Source of the DNA: Diphasiastrum complanatum
Lineage: Eukaryota > Streptophyta > Lycopodiopsida > Lycopodiales > Lycopodiaceae
Assembly: GCA_029204225.1 (NCBI GenBank)
Contig: CM055101.1
Coordinates: 32,987,683 to 33,051,682 of the forward strand
Direction: 5' to 3'
DNA: 64,000 nt
Of the stretch, positions 46,891 through 58,187 are shown piece by piece. Made by a program: the position numbers and the translations under genes. The notes beneath the pieces are model-generated. The model did no database searches and was not told the DNA's origin. It saw only the letters and a list, made by a program, of their open reading frames with translations. Positions within the stretch are counted from its first letter, which is position 1. Each line of letters starts with the position of its first letter.

Positions 46891-47743
46891 CCACTACAAT
46901 CTTTAGAAAGTTCCTCTAGAACAACGGCTCAAGTTTCTTGAATTGGGATATTTGTACTGCTCCAAAAAAATTGGGTGGTCTGGGCTTACTTGCCCCTTCC
47001 ACCACCTCTCTTTTTATTCTTTTCAGGCATGTCCATGCTAATTTCATTTCTCCTCAGCCTTGGCCTCTGATGATGACCTCCATTCTTTCTCCTTTACCCT
47101 CAACCAATGAGTCCAATCCCCATTCTTATTTTCTTGAGTTTACTCGCTCTTCGTTCCTTGCCTCCTCCTCCCTCCCTCCCTTATTCAAATTTATTCTTAG
47201 AGTTCTTTTTTTTATGAGGCAAAGTTTGTGAAAATCTAGATTTCGACGTTTCTTTATAATTTAAAACAATAGGCAAGCTCAGAATCTTCTCCCTTAGAAT
47301 TCTTAAGCTCTCCATTCCTATTCAAGCAAATTACAGGGGTAGTGCATCACATGTCTGTTCAAAATGCAAAACTTCAGTAGAGGACGTTGCTCATCTTTTC
47401 TTTCATTGTCATACTCCTCTTTGGAGATCGGTTGCTGACTTGTCTATTGCATGCTTCCATGTCAAATTCAGAAGTTTCAGCCATCTTGATCTACTGCTTA
47501 ATGATATCATCCTAAATGACAAAGCTGCTAATGATTTTTGGCAGTGTATTAAAATCACCACTCTTTGGAATATTTGGTTAGATAGAAATAGCAGGGAATT
47601 TGGAAATGGAGATCTTATCATTTTCCCCTTGCTGATTTTTAAGGAAGCTGAGAAACTCTATCATTTGTAGTTTAATGTTTTCCCTTTTGTACTTTGTATA
47701 AAGTCACTAATCCATGGTTAATTTTCTCGAGAGAAAAAAAAAA
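46891..47743 (+). mobile_element. LINE (L1-type) 3' end with poly(A) tail
   Basis: The 5' part reads 'LNWDICTAPKKLGGLGLL', the end of a non-LTR reverse transcriptase (C-x-P-K-x-x-G-G-L-G). The 3' part, in another frame, is a zf-RVT-like domain: 'VCSKCKTSVEDVAHLFFHCH' and 'TTLWNIWLDRNSREFGNGDL'. A stop is followed by about 60 bp and an A-run at 47,734-47,743. It is 5' truncated and internally deleted (the middle, 47,090-47,250, is degenerate). Target-site duplication was not found. Confidence 0.8.
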
Positions 47744-48929
47744 TAGTCAAATTTATTTATTGATTTTGTCAAGGTAGTAGTTGCTAAGAACTCATGTGAA
47801 AATAGTTGGAGCATACTAAATGGTATTAGTTTTGAGTCTAAGGATTTGGAAGGCAATAGTTTTCAAAGAAAACCAAGCATTTAAAAATATAGAGTATTAG
47901 AGAGAATTTTAAAATATGTCTCTCGAGCATAGCCTTATTGACATGTAAAGGATTTGCAAAGCCTTTCGATGCTCATTTACTTGATGCATTAGATCATGCA
48001 AATATTTCATTCCTTGGGAATATATGGGAAGAACATTACATAAATCATGCAAATATTTTCTTCCTTAGGAATTTACTAAGAGATGACTACCACAATTGAC
48101 AAATCATAATATCGTACAGGTTTTTTCCTATAAGCCAAGTCAAAATCATGATCGAAAAAATATTTTCTCACAAAAGATGATGTAAAATTAATTTGAACCA
48201 TAGTGACCTTCATAGCTTGTGGTAAATGACTAAGTACATTCTTCGCGACATTCTTAAGACCAAGAACATGTTCAATGTCAACAGGTGTGAAAATTGAAAG
48301 GTATTCACACCAACAAGCTTGATGTTGATTTATAATATATATGGATATTAAAGAATGATGACAGAATCATCTTAACTCCTGGACATGGTTTCCATGAGCT
48401 ATCTAGGCCTTGACTTGAGTTCCAAAGCTCTTTCATGACTTGTAATTACTTGACTAGCTCACCACAAGTTAGAGGCTCAGTACTTTGACTTTATAAACTT
48501 GCTATGAGACTCTAGGAGTGTCACCCTCTAAGTCTTTCTGAGCATGCTTGTTGCACTTGAGTCAATTTTACAACATCATTCTCTCATTTGAGAAAATTAA
48601 TGTCCTCATTAAGGCCAAACTAGAACCTAAGCAACACGGTGTGAGCTTAATTCAGTTTTTAAGTTTAACATAAGGACAAAGTCACAGGCTTTATTCATTG
48701 GCCTAAATATATTAACTTTTGCCTTGAATGTAGCCTTTCAGGTACAATAACTTTGATCGTGTTGAAAGAGTCACCATGACATGCTCTCAACATGGCCTCT
48801 AATTATTATAGGGTATTCAAGTCTGACTCCTTCAAATCCACTTATGGGTTGTCCTCTTCGTCTAATTCATGGCCTTCCTGGGTGGATGCTTCCCTTTCCA
48901 CTTTGTCAAATGCCTCAATGGTAGCCATG
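47744..48929. other. no gene seen
   Basis: AT-rich; no domains recognised. Confidence 0.45.
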
Positions 48930-49485
48930 ATCTAATTATTCAATGGTTTAGAGCACCAAATTGCTTCCTTCGTAGCTTGAGAGGCTGCGATATACTCTGA
49001 TTCAGTGGAAGATAGACCTATCGATGATTGCTTGTGACTGTTCCATGAAATAGGACCATTGTTGAGGAAGAATGTAAATCCAGAAGTGGATCTACGAGTA
49101 TCTACATCTCCTACCCAACTTGCCTCTATGTAACCACTGAGTAAATTGAGTTTGTCATTGTCGACTGCTCCATAACAAATTCAAAAGTCAATAATAGCTC
49201 GAAGATATCTCAGAACTCTAACAAGAGCTTTCCAATGTGTTATACCAAGGTTAGTCATAAACCGACTTAGGGAGCTGACTGCAAAGGCTATGTCTGGTCT
49301 GGTACAGATCTGGCGTACATAAGAGATCCTATTATCGAATGATAAGAAAACTCACACATTTGCTCCTTCTCTTGAATTGTTTAAGGACTCTAGTCCTTCG
49401 ACAATTTGAGGCCTGGTTCCATTGGTGAGAGAGCTAACTCACAATTAACCAGATTATATCTAACAAACATATTGTAGATGTACCT
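48930..49485 (-). pseudogene. copy E RT end and RNase H start
   Basis: In broken frames the minus strand reads 'HLQYVC', then 'EPGLKLSKD'-like text, '[20 protein letters not shown]' near 49,330-49,260 and 'NKLNLLSGYIEASWVGDVDT' near 49,170-49,110. 'GPISWNSHKQSSIGLSSTES' and 'EYIAASQATKEAIWCSKPLN' follow near 49,070-48,940. These match copy D at 36,670-37,130. Confidence 0.8.
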
Positions 49486-49489
49486 CTGA

Positions 49490-49975
49490 TGCTTTGATTC
49501 TTTTGCCAATTTGATTTTCTACATGCTATTTGAATTGTCAAAACTTATTGAAAGCCCCCAATTTCTGCTTAATGAATTAAACATCTGTTCTTCTAGAAAA
49601 TTTGTCAATAAAAGTAATGAAATACTTTGCATCTAGCAATGATGGAGTTTGCATAGGTCCGCATATATATGAATAAACAACATCTAACAGACCTTTTGCT
49701 GCATGCCTATGGCTTGATCTAAAAGGAATCCTAGTCTGCTTTCCAAGGATGCAACTATGACAGACAGGGAGGTCAACTTTGTCAATTGGATAGTCGAGAT
49801 CAAGTGCTAGGGATTGTCTAGACATGTTCGATACAGATGCATAATTCAAGCATACTAAGCGATGATGCCATAGTAATGCTTTATTGAGAAGAACAAAGGT
49901 TTTCAAGGCTTTGACTAGTATCAGAATAACAATGTGCCAATCTATATAAGTATCCATGCCTCTTGCCGAGTGCAA
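49490..49975 (-). pseudogene. copy E GAG_pre-integrase and integrase N-half
   Basis: 'LLNKALLWHHRLVCLNYASV', 'LPVCHSCILGKQTRIPFRSS' (CxxC zinc ligands) and 'YSYICGPMQTPSLLDAKYF', where the first catalytic Asp is Tyr. 'ITFIDKFSRRTDV' follows and then a stop. It is closest to copy D at 34,680-35,000. Confidence 0.85.
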
Positions 49976-49980
49976 GGATG

Positions 49981-51140
49981 ATTAGTCTTTTTGTTGGCTA
50001 GATATAACTTTTACAACATATCCAAATCGGACTCTCATGAGATGGAACCCCAAAAATATCGGAAGTGTTTTAGATTTATGATTATGAACTTGTTTTTATT
50101 TTTGGAAAGATGGGTTCCATTGGTGAAAGAGTCTCATAAGTGGTTCACGTCATTATATCACAGTTATAGCTTGTATTTATTTAAACTACCTTTTATAACA
50201 TTATACTTCTAGCTGACACATGGTTGAAGGGTGGCAATGGAAAAAGTGGAAATTTGAAATTAGAGTCGAGATTTTTTCTTATAAAAAACTAATGGGGGTA
50301 GAGAAGGTCCCCTTTTGTGGTGATTTTGCCCGAGGGTCGAAGCCCTTTCGCCAGTTGAAGGGCTTGAGGAAAGAGCCCTTTTTTTTATTGTGAAGTTTTT
50401 TTACATGCACCTTCCAGTGTCTAGAAGGGGCATGCACAAATTGTGCTTCAAAACTTCTTTTTGTTGACGCATTTAGTTTCGTCTCAGTTTTCTTTGTAAA
50501 CAAGGTGATATGAATCATCACAATAAGCTTTGCGATGTGCACTCAATATACATTCCAATAGCTAAAAAGTCAAAAAGAACAATGATTGCAATCTAAAAAT
50601 ATAAAGTATAAAGATTAAAACTCATTGCAATGCTCAAAATCAACTAACGGGCAAATGGTCACAATAGCTTATCGCTAAGTTCTAACATGACAAAGTTAAA
50701 AAATCAAAAGTGATTTTACCACATACGCACATTACAAAAATGTTCACATGTAAGGTTGTTTTCATAATCATAATCTTAGTTTTATCTTTTTAAAGAAGAG
50801 AATGGTGCCTCCCACGGTAGAATCAGTGGGAGCCAAAAAAGTTTTATGGCAAATTGTTTTTTACACGCACGTTCCAGGCACTTCGAAGGTGCATGTAAAA
50901 ACGAAAAAAACATTGAAAAAAAAGCAACAACAAAAATCTCGGCAAGGAAGGATGCCTCCTAGGGGCATTGGCCCCCTCCATGTGGTGCTCACCCATTGGG
51001 ATCAGGCCAAATGCTAAATACGTGTCGCCCAGTGCCTTAAAGCCCCAGCGCAGAGGATGGTGTTGCATAAAAGTGAAGATGTTTTGAATCACAAATTGTG
51101 CTGGTGAAGGGGAGATGCTCCGTGTAATCTCTCAACTCTA
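49981..51140 (+). promoter_or_regulatory. upstream region of the helicase gene (promoter not resolved)
   Basis: This is the interval between copia copy E and the helicase start codon. No gene was recognised. It holds the inverted repeat at 50,398-50,901. I see no convincing TATA box at a fixed distance, so the transcription start is unknown. The last about 100 bp before 51,141 is likely 5' UTR. Confidence 0.35.
50398..50901. repeat. 17-bp perfect inverted repeat flanking about 470 bp
   Basis: 50,398-50,414 (TTTTTACATGCACCTTC) recurs exactly in reverse complement at 50,885-50,901. Similarity extends past both arms: the left arm continues CAGTGTCTAGAAGG, and the right arm read in reverse continues GAAGTGCCTGGAACG. 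Each arm is also a local hairpin. 50,858-50,874 pairs with 50,885-50,901 at 15 of 17 bases, and 50,405-50,414 pairs with 50,424-50,433. It may be the ends of a small inverted-repeat transposon. Confidence 0.65.
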
Positions 51141-51496
51141 ATGGCTTCCTTTTCTCTATTTTGTAACTCAAGGCTAAGTGGAAGCACGCACATTGCTGCT
51201 GCTTGCTCTGATTATGCGTGCACGAAACCAGGCAAGGGCATGTCAAGTATCCAAGCAGGACTTAGGTGCAGCTGGAACAATGAACGCAGCAGCTGCGGAT
51301 TAAGCAGTCACAGAGCATTTTGGCCTTGTTTTCATATGAAGTTTTTGCATGGTTGTGTATGTCCTGAGCCTAGGGCAGTGTCATCCACATTCATGTCATT
51401 TTGCTTTGCAACGAGTGGCCTGCAAACGGACGAGGCCATGGGGTTGACACTCAGAGAGCTTTGTGCTGACAAGGTTCCTCCACTTCTTTTAGACAG
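51141..51496 (+). CDS. RH58: RH58-like exon 1 (start codon, transit peptide)
   Basis: 118 codons plus two bases. The ATG at 51,141 opens [20 protein letters not shown], a Ser-rich, Ala-second start typical of plastid transit peptides. No other in-frame ATG lies close upstream. The exon ends ..DKVPPLLLD plus AG, followed by the donor GTTTTT at 51,497. The split codon AG|G is completed by the first base of exon 2 at 57,163, giving Arg. Confidence 0.8.
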
Positions 51497-54400
51497 GTTT
51501 TTGTTTCACCTCCTCGTCTTCTTATCGTAAATTAACGGATTCAGGATTTTTTAAGGTGTCTCTGATCAGGACTGGCTAAAAAGCAGAATTCATCACCTCT
51601 AACACACACACACACACACACATATACATATATATGCGTGTCTTGGTAACAGGAAAGATGTAGGTTGTAAAGAACATGATCTATGATCTATGCAGAGGAT
51701 TTATGTAGCCTGTTGGTCAAGGGCTGCTTTCCTCACTTTGACGGGTTCTGGTGCATATGGACATACAAGATCAAAACAAATTCCTTACGACGTAGGTGTT
51801 TTGGATATGGTGGTTGTCAGCAAGACATTTTTTTAGTGATTTGTTACATCTTCCCTTGATGACTGTGTTCATATGCTAAGTTATTATGGACACAGATGGC
51901 ATATATGCTTCTTGGTATTATCAACCTGTGGGTCACAGAGAATCAAACCTAGGTGGGCAAGCAAATTCAAGCACAATACACCAAATAATCGCATGGGGGA
52001 AGATCAAATCGCGTATATGCATCTCGGTTTTGAAAGGGGAATTTAACCTGGCAGCAATGAAATTTTGGATGGCAAGCGAACCAACTAAGCCAACCCCATG
52101 GTTGCAAATCACATATATGGCATCACATCAAGAACAATAGACTGGGAAATGATGATCACAGAGTAATATCCTACAAAGAGCTCCATACAAGCAACATGAG
52201 ACTAATGTGCAGTTCATACAGACATTGCATAACATCCCTTGAAAGACGCTCATAGACATCACACATCATAATCATAAGCTGTAGAATGATTACTGGAGAT
52301 CTGATTTACACTAGTCTCGGGGGCCTGAAAAGAACCTACTAAAAGGGTACTATTTACACTAGTCTCGGGGGCCTGAAAAGAACCTACTAAAAGGGTACTA
52401 TGTAGTACAAATATTGCCGTCAAGGTGAGCATATCAAAGACCATTTGCATTGAAATAACATTGCATATATTGCATCACATCAAGAACAATAGTAGTGAAA
52501 TGATGATCACAGAGGAATATCCTACAATAAACCTGAGACTAGTGTGCAGGTCATATGAAGGAACACTACATAGCATCCCTTGTAAGGACACTCATCGACA
52601 TCATAATCATAAGATGTAGAATGACTAGTGGAGGTTTGATTCAGAATAGTCTCAAGGCCCTAAAGAAAAACTTAATGGGGCCATTAAGAAGGCACTCCTA
52701 TAATTAGACCTCTAATGTGAAAGTGTCCTTAACTCTCCCCTACTCATACAAACATTGCCTTCAACTTGTGCCTATGAAAGACCATCAAATTTGCAATAAT
52801 CTTTTGGCCTTCAATGTGGGATTTAAATGTAAATGTTGCAAAATATAAGACCATGACAATGCATATGCTAAAGATATTGTTGTAGTGCTTCAACGACATA
52901 CAACTGAGCCCATACTATTTCAGAAGATTGAAGTCTCAGGAGGGAAATAACATGCAGCAATAGAAACATCTCTGTCCAACCCAACATGTCTACCGAATAT
53001 TCGGATCCAAAGATAACGTGCCTGCTCATCATACCTAATTACCTCAATGATGGACTGTAATAAATCCCTATATTGATATGCAATCCCCCCTTGATCCTTC
53101 ACCAATGGCAAATCTAGTCTCTGGCTGAAATACTAAGTTCCATATGAATCTTGGAAATGTGGTAATTTTCTACATTGACTCTCATGTGTCTCTATAAAGA
53201 GCATAATACCTCCCTAGGTATGAAATCTACCAAATTCCATGTAGCTGCTGATGAATGGATATCATTACAATTCCATGAACTGATACGAAGATGATGTGGA
53301 CGAGGGCCCAGGCTAGTCCTATACCTGGGAATCCCGAAACCTGATCTCCTAGAACCTATGCCACTGGTACCCCACGGTCAAGATATTTGATCAGTCCATC
53401 TCTATATATCACATATCGACAAGTATCCTTAGCTTCCTAGATGGCGTTAGTAGGTAGATTGTCTGACACATGTCCCTCATACACTAGACCAAGTGTCCCA
53501 ATGAGCATATGACACGTCCTGTTGACCAGTCCCTTGACTGTTCGACAAGTGTCACTCATGCACTAGACCAAGTGTCCTAGTGAGCATATGATGTGTCTTG
53601 TTGACCGGTCAACCCTCCCTAATTTTTAGGAGGTCAGTCCAACAGACTCTCATGAGACCCAATATCCCCTTAGCCATCTCAAAATTAGTCACTATAACTG
53701 ATACTTACATTGCAATTTACAATTTTCTCCACAAGCTGGTGACTTAGCCATTTACAATTTTATAATTACAAATTAGACAGAGGGATCCAAAGTACATGTG
53801 ACATCCCTTCCCTCCTCAAATGACAGGGGTTGTCCTTTAGAATCCTGAGAAACGACATGTCTCCTTCCTCGAACTCTCTTGGCGTATGATCCAAATTGGC
53901 ATAAGTCTTTACCTGATCCACCGCCGCTCTTGCATTTTCCTTTGCTATTTCCAACATTTGTTGCATGTGAGTTAGAAATTCCACAACACTAGGTGTCTTA
54001 TGAGGCATACTTATAATAACTGGACAGGTTGGTCTAAAACCATAATTTAGCTCCAAAGGACTCATCTTTGTAGATGCATTATTTGTGTCTAGGCAAACTC
54101 CAACAATGGTAGGTAACACTCCCATTGCGTTTGCCTTTCACTCACATACGCCCTAAGCATGTCTTCTAAAGTTTGATTGACTCTCTCAGTCTGACCATCC
54201 GTCTCAGGATGATTATAATTACTCATTCCCAACTACACCTCTAACTTCTCAAATACTGCATTCTAAAAACTGCCAGTAAAATGAAAATCCCTATGAGACA
54301 GACACAATAGATGTAGGTAATCCATGAAGTCTGAACACATGCTGTATAAGCAAATCAGTTGTACCATGTTGTTGCTACGTATGTGGTAAACATGTAATAA

Positions 54401-57400
54401 AGTCCATGGAAGTACTCTCCCATCTCCCTTTTGGTATAGGAAACGGGCATAATAATCCCGGCAATTTAATCCTTTCACCATGGAAGTACTCTATAGGTAA
54501 TGGGCATAATAATCCACGCACTTTAATCCTTTCAGCCTTATTAACTTGACACTTAATGGTTTGCTTCTTTTAGACCACCAAAAGTTATGTTGTATCAACT
54601 CATAGGTCCTATCCACACTAGGATGACCGACACTGGGGCTATCATGACAGAGATGTAAGATCCTCTTTCGTAGCACGTCACCAGTTGGAATAAGAGCCTT
54701 ACCATTTCTCATCACTATTCCATCTTCTATGGATTACTTAAGATAAGTGCGAACCAAGGTAGAAGTGGTCTCCTCTTGAGACTCCGCATGGCCATGACTA
54801 ACCTCATGTTCCACTTTCTTATAGTGAGGATTTTCCTGCTAAGCCTTTCTTATCTCAGATAGTAAGGGAATGCATCACACCATCAAACTGGAACTCATAC
54901 ATGTGAGTATCCCAAGGTATGTGTGGCTTCCGCATCGCGTGCCACCAACACCACATCAAACCGCAAGCCATGTTATCTCAAAATCTAACTCTTCTGTGTA
55001 ACTTGGTACAATATGTGGAATGCTCACAATCCTCTTATCCCCTACCCTTTCCACTAGAATGGTGGAGTGCTCACACCTAAGTTCCCTAGCAAAGTTGAAT
55101 TCAGCACGTTATGAGAGGACCCACTGTCAAATAGAACTTGAACACCTCTGCCACACAGTTTTCTTCACATAACAATAAGAGATTTGCTAGGAAATTGATA
55201 CCCTTGGCGAGCTGACTTTGAAAAAAGTGCTGGTGGAGCTATCTCCACTCTCCTAACCACCGAAACATCTATGAGCGTGAAAAATCTCATCAATTTTTGT
55301 GGACATTCTTTCCACCTATGCTGCCCCAAACATCCACAACAGAGGTTCTCCCTCTTTGCACGTTCTTGGTCCTAAGGCGACGACATTGAAGGACATTGAC
55401 CGTTTTGGCCATTGGGCTGTCCATACAACCCTTTGCCTTTGGGGGGCCCTATACCCTTTCCCTTTTGGTCACTCCGAGCTTGCCATTGATTGGTTTAACC
55501 TTCAAATTCCCTTTTCTTGTTCCATGTGTCCTTGCATCCCCAAGGTTGTTGGCCACCTGTAGCAGCTACCGTAGTAGGATCTTGGCCTCTTTTACCATCT
55601 TCATAATACAAAGCCATTTGTTTGGCTCCTCACAAATCATTAGATTTCTCCTTTTGAGGACAAATATTATCTCAAAGTCCCTCCACAAAGTGAAACACTT
55701 GCAAGTACATAGGAAATTCCTGAGGAATGCGTAACAAATGCCTCCTAGGTGGTTGGAACTACGTCATCCTTTTCCAGCTTCCTCCACCACCTTTGTGCTG
55801 ATTCTTGAAATCAATGTGGTTTCAGCCATGGTCTCAGTTTCATTGTCTATGCCACACATCTAGAATGCTTTATGCCAATTCTCAATGACATCTGTGGTCC
55901 TCATAGACATTGCTCCAATGAACTTCGGAGGTTTTAAATCCTTGATAGTAGGTAGCTGTGTGTTGCTTGTGGATGCCACAACAAAAGAATAGGTAGTAGA
56001 AGCAAAGCAGTGTAGAAAGCTATGCAAAATCAAGCAATTAAAGTTCTTGAAACTACAAGTAGAGCCTTGCAATAATTTTTGGGCCCAAGGAAGCTTCATG
56101 GAAGAATCTTTGGAGGTGGGCACCCAACCTCAATCTGGTACACAAATCTTGGTCTAAGGCTGTAACTTACTCTTCAGTGCATCTTCATTTGGTAGTTGAT
56201 GATTGTAGAGATTGTGAGCTTCTTGGGGGGTGAACTTAGAGACCATGCTGCTTTGTAGGAAGACCTGAAAGACAGGCAGTTGTTTATTGTTCTGGTTGTC
56301 CTAGTTGGAGATTGATAATCAGTCTTTATCATTCTATTCTACTATTTTGCACACTTCTTTTTGGAATAGTAGTTTGTGATATTATAGCAATGCAAACAAT
56401 TGTGCCCTTGGATTACAATGTATTGATCTCAGATCATTAGGTAGTGATTATTGCACTCGTATTGAATCAAATACATGTAGATGCTGTAATGTGGTTGTGA
56501 CAAAATTCTTTCTTTTTAGCACTGTAAGAACCAATTCTCATTGATTTTTTGAAAACTGTCCCTAGTTACTGGAGTGTCCTTATAATTTATAGTGGTCTTT
56601 TGTATAAATGAGAGTGGGCATTTTAATCAAACAAAAACCATCTTGGAGAGGTGTCTTATTGATTGATATGTTATACATGATTCCTTAATATTGGAAATAC
56701 TTGGCATAGAGTTCCTTTGCCAAAAATCACCTTGGAGAGGTGATATTTGGTGTATTGAACTGTTACGTAATATTGCTCAGCTCTCACTACTTTGAAGTGC
56801 AATAGCTTGTGACCATGAGGATAATTTAGTTCATCTCAGTTTTATATCTATATGGGGGACTTTATTCTAAATAGTCATCTTGTAATTTCTTGTGTTCAAA
56901 TGTTTCCGTTGAGTGCGTTGGTGTTTTGATATTTGCAAGAAAAACAACACTAGAATGGGCTAGTTTCAGCCAGTTTTCTGCAACTCTAGTGTTAATGTTC
57001 AACCTTTTACCCCAAATTTTCTTTTGCATTATGCAGTTTTGATACTGGTGAATTTCATGGTCTAGTAGATAGAAAGACAAGTTCGAATTGCCCCATTTAT
57101 TGTTGTTCTTGGTCATTCAAGTAGCAAAACCTGCGTTTGTGATTCTAACAATCTTGGCACAGGGCAGAGGAGCTTGGGTTCAAGCATCCAACAAGAGTAC
57201 AACTTGAGGCATTGCCACTTCTTCTGTCAGAGAGAGATTGCATACTTCATTCACAGGTAAAAGCTAAAGAGTAAATCAGTGTCTCAAGCTCGCATGGTTT
57301 GGAATCTTCTAGTGACACTTCTATATTTGCCTGTTGGTGTTCTGTCTTCTGCACGTCAGTAGGGGGGATAATTGTGTCTGTTTTAAATGCATCATTAACT

Positions 57401-58187
57401 GCAATGATAGTTTTCACTTCTGAACTGTCAACACAATCATTCCGTTGGAAATGTGACATGTTGCTGGTACTTACTGTAACTATTACATACCATGAAAGTT
57501 CAAAGTACTCAAAATTGGATATTGACAGGTAAATGCTCCTATTCTCCGATTTTTTGTTTTGATCCACAGACTGGTTCTGGAAAAACACTCACGTACCTGT
57601 TGCCAGTCCTGGCTAAAATATCTCCTCGTCGAGCTGCAGTACAAGCCATTGTGGTGGTGCCTACTCGAGAATTGGGCATGCAGGTGATAGTTGGTGTGGC
57701 TTCACTTATCCAACATATTGCATAGCTTCAACCCAGCATAGAAGCAGCAGTTTTGTAGATCTATTTGACTTTGACAAATACAGCTCCTTATTGTTTTAGC
57801 AAAGAAGTGTAGCAATTATAACATGCAATAAGGCAAGTTTGGTGTTTCTGGTTCTTGCTTAGAGAAGAACAGGTTCCAGCTAAAGCAACTTTGTTCTGTT
57901 TTCATTCAGTTGCTTCAGGTTAAGAGTTGGGGTGGCATGCATGACTACTACTAACATGCTCTGGTTATATTTGTTTGTTTTTTGGGGTGGGGCGGGGAGG
58001 GGGGGCCTTGTAAAAATGTGTCCTTGCTTTCCTTGGGTACACACTATATTCTTTTCAGATTGCAAGGGTGGCGAGAAAGCTGGGAGGACGAGGATTTGAA
58101 CTTGACTTACAGAAGCGAAAGTCTTCTGTGAGCATAATGACTTTGCTAGATGGTGGGATGTCTACGAGACAAAAGAAATGGCTCAAG
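51141..58187 (+). CDS. RH58: DEAD-box ATP-dependent RNA helicase, RH58-like (4 exons seen, 3' end outside window)
   Basis: Joining the four exons by their GT/AG borders keeps one frame for 231 residues with no stop. The N-terminus (about 80-95 residues, Ser/Cys/Arg-rich, few acidic residues) looks like a plastid transit peptide. From about residue 101 it reads '[18 protein letters not shown]', then the Q-motif region 'GFKHPTRVQ', motif I 'TGSGKT' (ATP binding) and motif Ia 'PTRELGMQ', and ends at '[15 protein letters not shown]'. By family knowledge, this order and the wording around '[17 protein letters not shown]' and '[10 protein letters not shown]' best fit plant RH58, a chloroplast DEAD-box RNA helicase. 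DEAD (motif II), SAT and the C-terminal RecA domain lie beyond 64,000. No internal stop or lost motif is seen, so it is probably a working gene. Its two large introns contain TEs. Confidence 0.85.
51602..51622 (+). repeat. (AC)n microsatellite
   Basis: About ten AC repeats followed by an AT-rich TATACATATATATG run. Confidence 0.9.
52112..52670 (+). repeat. duplicated block with nested 48-bp perfect tandem repeat
   Basis: The block starting about 52,112 (CATATATGGCATCACATCAAGAACAATAG...) recurs from about 52,465 (CATATATTGCATCACATCAAGAACAATAG...) with shared words down to ATAATCATAAG(C/A)TGTAGAATGA, with scattered differences. Inside the first copy, 52,304-52,351 is repeated without change at 52,352-52,399 (unit ATTTACACTAGTCTCGGGGG...). 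Confidence 0.85.
52915..53300 (-). pseudogene. LINE endonuclease fragment
   Basis: Minus-strand frames contain 'SWNCND' near 53,270 (like the S-W-N-C-x-G start of LINE endonucleases), '[16 protein letters not shown]' near 53,210-53,160 (the E-T-H metal-binding box), and '[20 protein letters not shown]' with '[20 protein letters not shown]' and '[10 protein letters not shown]' (53,111-52,920). This order fits an exonuclease/endonuclease/phosphatase domain, N-terminal half only. Shifts separate the blocks. Confidence 0.55.
53766..54715 (-). pseudogene. gypsy integrase with internal 57-bp duplication
   Basis: '[20 protein letters not shown]' is the zinc-binding H-H region; the C-x-x-C that follows is degraded. 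'[14 protein letters not shown]' and '[14 protein letters not shown]' are two copies of one 19-residue block, caused by a 57-bp tandem duplication. The core then reads in shifted frames '[14 protein letters not shown]' and '[20 protein letters not shown]' (catalytic Glu kept). The tail '[20 protein letters not shown]' and '[15 protein letters not shown]' ends at 53,766. The second catalytic Asp box is damaged ('[13 protein letters not shown]' instead of S-D-R-D-x-x-F-T). Confidence 0.8.
55040..55350 (-). pseudogene. gypsy zinc knuckle and protease remnant
   Basis: '[14 protein letters not shown]' (CX2CX3HX4C) lies near 55,335-55,295. Then '[20 protein letters not shown]' near 55,150-55,090 is the protease active site (DSGS). 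'LLGNLGV' follows. Frames shift between the blocks. Confidence 0.7.
55860..56123 (-). pseudogene. gypsy gag start
   Basis: The 87-codon frame ends in '[20 protein letters not shown]' and '[11 protein letters not shown]', the entry into a chromovirus-type gag (P-P-K-F-x-G...W). The residues before it are less certain. The rest of gag (55,859-55,350) is unreadable. Confidence 0.55.
57163..57256 (+). CDS. RH58: RH58-like exon 2 (Q motif)
   Basis: 94 bp: one base finishing the split Arg codon, then 31 codons '[20 protein letters not shown]' to 'CILHSQ'. Acceptor ..TTGGCACAG and donor GTAAAAG. It contains the Q motif (the upstream aromatic F and the invariant Q in 'PTRVQ'), which senses adenine in DEAD-box proteins. 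Confidence 0.9.
57570..57683 (+). CDS. RH58: RH58-like exon 3 (motifs I and Ia)
   Basis: 38 codons, phase 0 on both sides. Starts '[20 protein letters not shown]' (Walker A/motif I) and ends '[11 protein letters not shown]' (motif Ia). Acceptor ..TTTTGATCCACAG, donor GTGATAG. Preceded by a 313-bp intron (57,257-57,569). Confidence 0.95.
58059..58187 (+). CDS. RH58: RH58-like exon 4
   Basis: 43 codons, phase 0: '[20 protein letters not shown]' to '[15 protein letters not shown]'. It contains the GG element between motifs Ia and II. Acceptor ..ATTCTTTTCAG, donor GTGAAAG. Preceded by a 375-bp intron (57,684-58,058), which has a G-rich run near 57,980-58,010. Confidence 0.92.

Larger units (their letters stand above)
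48930..49980 (-). mobile_element. copia family 2, copy E, RT deleted
   Basis: Minus strand: GAG_pre-integrase and integrase N-half (49,975-49,490), then directly the end of RT and RNase H (about 49,480-48,930). The jump at about 49,490 removes the integrase C-terminus and nearly all RT. Gag and LTRs are absent. Confidence 0.8.
53766..56150 (-). mobile_element. Ty3/gypsy element, RT/RNase H deleted
   Basis: Minus-strand order: gag start (56,123-55,860), zinc knuckle near 55,340-55,300, protease near 55,135-55,060, then integrase zinc-binding region (54,715-54,491) and integrase core and tail (54,481-53,766). RT and RNase H are absent between about 55,000 and 54,720. No LTR was recognised. It sits inside intron 1 of the helicase, antisense to it. 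Confidence 0.75.
51497..57162 (+). other. RH58-like intron 1 (5,666 bp, TE-filled)
   Basis: Defined by the GT at 51,497 and AG at 57,161-57,162. It contains a (CA)n tract, a tandem duplication (52,112-52,670), a LINE endonuclease fragment (minus) and a decayed gypsy element (minus, 53,766-56,150). Both recognised TEs lie antisense to the gene. 53,301-53,765 and 56,151-57,162 show nothing beyond short repeated words such as CTTGGAGAGGTG (about 56,640 and 56,731). Confidence 0.8.

Noticed and set aside
51886-52140. 84-codon plus-strand frame after exon 1
   Set aside because: Inside intron 1 and out of any helicase similarity; the splice-phase evidence skips it.
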